Under the pieces are notes generated by a model. That model was not told the origin of the DNA. It ran no database searches and saw only the letters and a program-made list of their open reading frames with translations. Both the position numbers and the translations under genes were made by a program. From the NCBI GenBank assembly GCA_903934745.1, contig CAIZOZ010000276.1, forward strand, positions 1 to 17,282: a stretch of 17,282 bases of DNA. The letters are read 5' to 3'. Position 1 is the first letter of the stretch. Every line of letters begins with the position of its first letter. The stretch is from an uncultured cyanobacterium (GTDB lineage: Bacteria; Cyanobacteriota; Cyanobacteriia; PCC-6307; Cyanobiaceae). This document shows positions 14,171 through 17,282 of the stretch, piece by piece.

Positions 14171-14508
14171 TCGAACACCGGACGGCATTGGGAGCTGCGC
14201 AGGGCTGTGTCGATGATCTCCTGGCGTTGTTGATCCAGCATGCGCTCGGTGATCAGGTGATCGAAGCGGTTGATCAACCCGGTGGCCATATTGGGATCAG
14301 CAGCAGGCTGGGCCTGCTTGCCCTGCTGGTCAGCTTCGAGCTCCTGGCGATAGCTCTCCAGGCGGCGATTAGCCCAGCGGTTCACCAAGCCGCTGCAGCG
14401 GTGATCGATCACTGTGACGCCAAATAAGGCGGAAATTGGTAGGCGGAGCTGCAGGGCTGCCAGCAGGGTCGCAGCAGTGATACTGAGGCCGATGAGGATA
14501 TAAATCAA
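14167..14508 (-). CDS. Small single-span membrane protein coupled to a lipase-like gene
   Basis: About 113 residues; no known domain recognised. From TTG at 14508 it reads IYILIGLSITAATLLAALQL, a clear single membrane helix, followed by a positively charged segment (NRWANRRLESYRQELEADQQ) and a helical cytoplasmic or periplasmic tail. The TTG has GGGAG two bases upstream within a purine-rich leader. The frame could also start at a TTG at 14550, adding an arginine/proline-rich leader; I judge 14508 better. No ATG is available. The stop overlaps the start of the lipase-like gene, so the two proteins are made together and may form a membrane-tethered pair; that pairing is inference. Confidence 0.6.
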   Translation of the reverse strand: MIYILIGLSITAATLLAALQLRLPISALFGVTVIDHRCSGLVNRWANRRLESYRQELEADQQGKQAQPAADPNMATGLINRFDHLITERMLDQQRQEIIDTALRSSQCRPVFE

Positions 14509-14940
14509 AGCTCCCGCTCCCCGCGGTGGAGCGTGGGGTCTGCGGGACAACCGGGAGCCACTTGAATGGGGGTCAGGAGGCCCGATGACAAGTCAGCTGA
14601 TGTTTTCAGATTAATGGTTCTGGCCAGGTGCCGGGCTGGGTCAGGGGCGTTGGCTTGCCGACCGGCTCGCTGCCTGGATTCGCCGATCGGCTCGGTAACA
14701 AGACTCGCCGATCGGCTCGATAACAAGACTCGCCGATCGGCTCGGTGCCACCCCGGGTCCATGCCGCCCAACCCCGAGCCTGGGCCCCGTTGCGAAACCA
14801 ACATGGTCCACTTGTCGGTTGGGCACGCGGGGCTCTTAGGTAGGAATCCTCAAGGGCCCCTTCTGGTGTGATCAGCTACCGCCGGTCGGACCGCTTTGCC
14901 CTTGGTTGGTGACGTCCTTTTCCCTTTACATGTTCAGGTC
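14509..14940. other. Non-coding region between divergent genes
   Basis: About 430 bp between the minus-strand small membrane protein and the plus-strand TerB-like gene. It contains the 25-bp tandem repeat described separately and, at 14797-14807, ACCAACATGGT, which also occurs in the inverted repeat near 4903. No gene, tRNA or obvious structured RNA was seen. Promoters for both flanking genes should lie here but none could be picked with confidence. Confidence 0.6.
14656..14746. repeat. 25-bp tandem repeat, each copy with a GCCGATCGGC palindrome
   Basis: Two near-identical 25-bp units (14681-14705 and 14706-14730, one base different) are followed by a partial copy (14731-14746) and preceded by a degenerate copy (14656-14680). 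Each good copy starts CGCCGATCGGCTCG and ends TAACAAGACT. GCCGATCGGC is a perfect 10-bp palindrome, so the region is a phased array of palindromes. The spacing is about 2.4 helical turns. Copies are directly abutting with no unique spacers, so it is not a CRISPR array. Confidence 0.9.
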
Positions 14941-15369
14941 ATGATCACCACTGTCTCTATGGATGCTCCTACAGCCTTTGCGGCCATTGCCTTGGCCGCT
15001 GTCTCCTGGGACGGCACCCTGACGATGGCCGGCTCCCGTGCCCTGCGCCATTCCCTCGACTATCGCCGGCCGTTTCAGCACTACGGCGACGAGAAGATGG
15101 TGCAGATGATGAACACCTTGCTTTCAGAACTGCGCCAGAAGGGCCCCCAGCATCTGATGGTGGAAGCCGCCGAGGGCCTTGACCAACCCCAGCGCTCCAC
15201 TGCCTATGCCGTCGCCGCTGAAATCATGCGTTCCGATGGTCCTCTGGAGGCCGACGAACGCAACATCCTGACCAACCTGGCGATCACCCTCAATCTCGCC
15301 AACGAGGAAACCAGTCAGGTGCTGGCCGTCATGGATCTGTTGCATGCCGATGTGCTGGCAGACCATTGA
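14941..15369 (+). CDS. TerB-like (tellurite resistance TerB family) protein
   Basis: 142-residue helical soluble protein. The opening AFAAIALAAVSWDGTLTMAG, with an acidic residue after the first helix, and the later AAEIMRSDGPLEADERNILTNL-type segment (about 92-113) match the TerB fold, in which acidic residues bind metal at a helical-bundle surface. Homologues are common in cyanobacteria and their role is unknown despite the name. ATG at 14941 is chosen over earlier frames, with AGG close upstream; ATG at 14959 is an alternative that removes six residues. It is the only plus-strand gene here, faces the CrcB genes, and has no other Ter-family gene in the window, so tellurite resistance is not implied. 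Confidence 0.72.
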   Translation: MITTVSMDAPTAFAAIALAAVSWDGTLTMAGSRALRHSLDYRRPFQHYGDEKMVQMMNTLLSELRQKGPQHLMVEAAEGLDQPQRSTAYAVAAEIMRSDGPLEADERNILTNLAITLNLANEETSQVLAVMDLLHADVLADH

Positions 15370-15477
15370 GCGGAAGCGCTGACGACCGGCCTGGCCAGCG
15401 GCATCAGCCCCCTGCTGGGCCACTGGCGTGACCGAGCGCGGACGGGTGACCAACACCCCGGCCAGCATCCAGCGCCA

Positions 15478-15508
15478 GGGTTGAATCCCGATCGCAAGGA
15501 TTCAGCCC
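15478..15508. terminator. Hairpin between convergent genes, possible bidirectional terminator
   Basis: GGGTTGAATCC and GGATTCAGCCC pair to form an 11-bp stem (one G-T pair) with a 9-base loop. It lies between the ends of the TerB-like gene and the convergent CrcB gene, where a shared terminator would be expected. There is no T-tract on either side, so intrinsic termination would be weak; it may instead protect the transcript ends. Confidence 0.5.
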
Positions 15509-15520
15509 AACGGCGTGGAA

Positions 15521-15937
15521 TCAGGATCTCGATGCAGGGCCGCGACAACGTTGGGCCAGTTCATAGCCGAGGGTTGTGAGCAGCAGGCCACCCACCAGGC
15601 TCACCAGCAGCACCGAGATGGCTGCCCATCCCTTGCCGTGTTGCATGACCCGAGTTAGCTCCAGCATCCAGGAAGAGAAGGTGGTCAGGGAGCCACAAAA
15701 ACCGATGGCTCCCCAGAGAAACAAGCGGGCTCGGCGGGGGGGCTGGGCCAGCAGGGCGCCGATCAGCAGGCAGCCCAACAGGTTGGCGAGCAGATCGGCT
15801 TCGACCAAACCATGCAAACCGGGCATGACCTGATCGGTGAGCCTTTCCAGGCGCCAACGCAACAGGGCCCCAGGGATGGCCCCCGCAGCCACCAGGGCCA
15901 GATCCAGGGCTTCGCGTCGCAGCAGTTCACGCTTCAT
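15521..15937 (-). CDS. crcB: CrcB/Fluc fluoride channel subunit (second of pair)
   Basis: 138-residue four-span membrane protein of the Fluc/CrcB family, which lowers cytoplasmic fluoride. Seen: GAIPGALLRW (19-28), ANLLGCLLIG (51-60) with the conserved pore asparagine, and GFCGSLTTFSSW (79-90), the TTFS signature carrying the phenylalanine-lined path. Fluc channels are antiparallel dimers; two different genes side by side usually make a heterodimer. The ATG at 15937 overlaps the stop of the first crcB as ATGA and also has the strong ribosome binding site GGAGGAG upstream, so both subunits are produced at matched levels. The C-terminus is short and basic. Very typical gene; confidence is high. 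Confidence 0.93.
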   Translation of the reverse strand: MKRELLRREALDLALVAAGAIPGALLRWRLERLTDQVMPGLHGLVEADLLANLLGCLLIGALLAQPPRRARLFLWGAIGFCGSLTTFSSWMLELTRVMQHGKGWAAISVLLVSLVGGLLLTTLGYELAQRCRGPASRS

Positions 15938-16419
15938 GGCTCTCCTCCCAGGCTGAGGCCAAGCGCCATGGCCAGCAGACCGCCGATGACCGAGATTCCC
16001 ACCAACAGCAGCGCTTCGGCCGTTCTGCGCTGACGCAGCACCGCATGCAGTTCGGCGATGAAACTGGAAAAGGTGCTGAAACTGCCGAGGAAACCCGTGC
16101 CCAGCAGCAGCAGCAAACGCCGGGAGCCCTCACCGCAGCTCGCCTCCAGGCTCACCAGCAGCCCGAGCCCGAAACACGCCAGCAGGTTCACTCCCAGGGT
16201 GCCCCAGTGGCGCCGCGGCAGCATCGGCTCGAAATGGTTCACCATGCGGAAACGCAGCCAGGCCCCTGGTACGGCTCCGAGGGCGACCAGATAGGCCGCT
16301 GCTCCCGATGGTCCATGGCTCGTGGCTGCGGCTACCAGGGGACTCAAGGACTCCAGCAAGCATTGGTGATCGCAGCCATCTTCAACCTTGGTCAGCCACC
16401 CTGCCCTGCCCCAACCCAT
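15934..16419 (-). CDS. crcB: CrcB/Fluc fluoride channel subunit (first of pair)
   Basis: Up to 161 residues, CrcB/Fluc family. Motifs: GAVPGAWLRF (48-57), GTLGVNLLACFG (73-84) with the pore asparagine, and GFLGSFSTFSSF (109-120). It pairs with the adjacent crcB for a heterodimeric fluoride channel. Family members are usually 120-130 residues, so the N-terminal 30-35 residues are extra. Starting at ATG 16419 overlaps the ATPase gene by 38 bp; TTG codons at 16359 or 16347 would give a more usual length, and the true start is uncertain. No fluoride riboswitch can be placed directly upstream because the upstream DNA is coding; one could lie before the ATPase, outside the window. Confidence 0.88.
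   Translation of the reverse strand: MGWGRAGWLTKVEDGCDHQCLLESLSPLVAAATSHGPSGAAAYLVALGAVPGAWLRFRMVNHFEPMLPRRHWGTLGVNLLACFGLGLLVSLEASCGEGSRRLLLLLGTGFLGSFSTFSSFIAELHAVLRQRRTAEALLLVGISVIGGLLAMALGLSLGGEP
15942..15948 (-). promoter_or_regulatory. Strong ribosome binding site for the second crcB
   Basis: GGAGGAG on the minus strand stands 4 bases before the ATG at 15937, inside the end of the first crcB gene. Together with the ATGA overlap it fixes this start. Confidence 0.75.
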
Positions 16420-17282
16420 GGGGCGCTAGGGCCGCCAGGACCAGGCTGAGGGCGCTGGCCAGCAACACCAGCAGGGTGAGTGAGGCCGGCAAGGGCACCA
16501 GGCCGAGCAGGCGCTGCAGCCCGGGCAGGCTGAGTGTCAGCAGCCACAGTCCCAGGCCGATGCCGGCTCCTGCCAGTGTGAGGGCGTTGCGCCGTGATGC
16601 ATTCAGCCACACCAGGCCGCCGCTGTTGAGCAACAACAACGCAAACACCAGGCTGCGCTGCATCGCCACGCTGTCAGCAGGTGCCGCCAGGCCAGGACGG
16701 CTTGACCAGCTCAGCAAGCCGGCGGCCACGACCATCACCGCCATCCCCTGGATCACGGCCCGGCGCCAGAGCAGGGGGGCGAACAAGGGCGCCTGCGGTG
16801 GCCGTGGTGGCAGGCGCATCAGGGCTGGATCGCCAGGCAGGGCTTCGAACACCAGCGTGCAGGCCGGATCGATCACCAGATGCAGCAGGGCGATGTGCAC
16901 GGGCAACAGCAGCAGCGGTTGGCCTGGCATCAGCAAGGGCAGCAGGCCGAGGGCGGCGATCGGCAGGTGGATCGCCAGGGTGTAGCCGAGGGCGCGGTGC
17001 AGATTGCTGTCGATGCGGCGGCCCAGGGCCAGGGCTGCCACCAGGGCGGCGAAGGTGTCATCGAGCAGCACCAGATCGGCGGCTTCGCGCGCCACCGCTG
17101 TGCCGCGGCGTCCCATGGCGACGCCGATATCGGCGGCCTTGAGGGCCGGAGCGTCGTTGACGCCATCGCCGGTCATCGCCACCACCTCGCCCCGCTGCTG
17201 CAGGGCGCGCACCAGGGCCAGCTTCTGCTGCGGCATCACCCGGGCGAAGACGCCGATGTGCTCCGTTGCCGACGCCAACTCA
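16382..17282 (-). CDS. P-type cation-transporting ATPase, N-terminus beyond window
   Basis: The C-terminal 299 residues of a P-type ATPase are visible. They start near the end of the phosphorylation/nucleotide domain and include the hinge motif TGDGVNDAPAL and AADIGVAMGRRGTAVAREAAD, typical of this family. Several membrane helices follow, including PVHIALLHLVIDPACTLVFE, which corresponds to helix M6. The DPACTLVFE signature is one I associate with a bacterial branch near the P2-type (calcium/other cation) ATPases, not with heavy-metal CPx pumps. The ion cannot be assigned without the missing N-terminal two-thirds. The gene overlaps the first crcB by 38 bp and is clearly in its operon. Confidence 0.9.
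   Translation of the reverse strand, partial: ELASATEHIGVFARVMPQQKLALVRALQQRGEVVAMTGDGVNDAPALKAADIGVAMGRRGTAVAREAADLVLLDDTFAALVAALALGRRIDSNLHRALGYTLAIHLPIAALGLLPLLMPGQPLLLLPVHIALLHLVIDPACTLVFEALPGDPALMRLPPRPPQAPLFAPLLWRRAVIQGMAVMVVAAGLLSWSSRPGLAAPADSVAMQRSLVFALLLLNSGGLVWLNASRRNALTLAGAGIGLGLWLLTLSLPGLQRLLGLVPLPASLTLLVLLASALSLVLAALAPHGLGQGRVADQG

Noticed and set aside
14656..14746. CRISPR array
   Set aside because: Repeats abut directly with no unique spacers and no cas genes are present.
15934..16419. Fluoride riboswitch directly before the crcB pair
   Set aside because: The DNA upstream is coding sequence of the ATPase and no matching aptamer pattern was seen.

Overview
The window is GC-rich, gene-dense bacterial DNA. 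It most resembles a picocyanobacterium of the Synechococcus/Cyanobium type. That reading rests on the style of the gene families (type III glutamine synthetase-like ligase, class I PPK2, NarL-like regulator, TerB-like protein, CrcB pair), the short intergenic gaps, and three HIP1 octamers (GCGATCGC, near 2650, 4240 and 5806). No rRNA, tRNA, transposase, phage gene or CRISPR array was seen, so taxonomy is inferred from protein style only.

Layout. (1) 1-4791, minus strand: a LuxR/NarL-type regulator, a small unknown protein, then a GTG-started membrane fatty-acid desaturase coupled by a GTGA overlap to a MetX-like alpha/beta hydrolase. After a 305-bp gap comes a type III glutamine synthetase-like ligase that runs off the left edge. 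(2) 4962-6062, plus strand: a 52-residue protein with a strong ribosome binding site, then polyphosphate kinase 2. An inverted repeat lies between the regulator and the small gene. (3) 6025-8122, minus strand: a compact operon of three unrelated proteases: a rhomboid serine protease, a secreted aspartic protease with two retropepsin-like lobes, and a CPBP/CAAX-type membrane protease. Its last gene overlaps the 3' end of ppk2 in convergent orientation. (4) 8407-10220, plus strand: a 2-oxoglutarate/Fe(II) oxygenase and an exported YbaY-META protein. (5) 10226-14508: a VOC-fold protein (minus), a monoacylglycerol lipase-like hydrolase and a long PlsC-like acyltransferase (plus), and a small membrane protein coupled by ATGA overlap to a lipase-like hydrolase (minus). 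(6) 14509-14940: a non-coding stretch with a 25-bp tandem repeat carrying a palindrome. (7) 14941-17282: a TerB-like protein (plus), facing a minus-strand unit of a P-type cation ATPase (cut by the right edge) and two translationally coupled CrcB fluoride-channel subunits.

How the genes work together. Much of the window concerns membranes and lipids: a desaturase, an acyltransferase, two lipase-like hydrolases, three envelope proteases and ion transporters. The most unusual arrangement is the three-protease operon, whose middle member looks like a pepsin-like two-lobed enzyme built by internal duplication. The desaturase / MetX-like / glutamine synthetase-like run may be a small biosynthetic unit. 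Both functional ideas are inferences from gene order and motifs.
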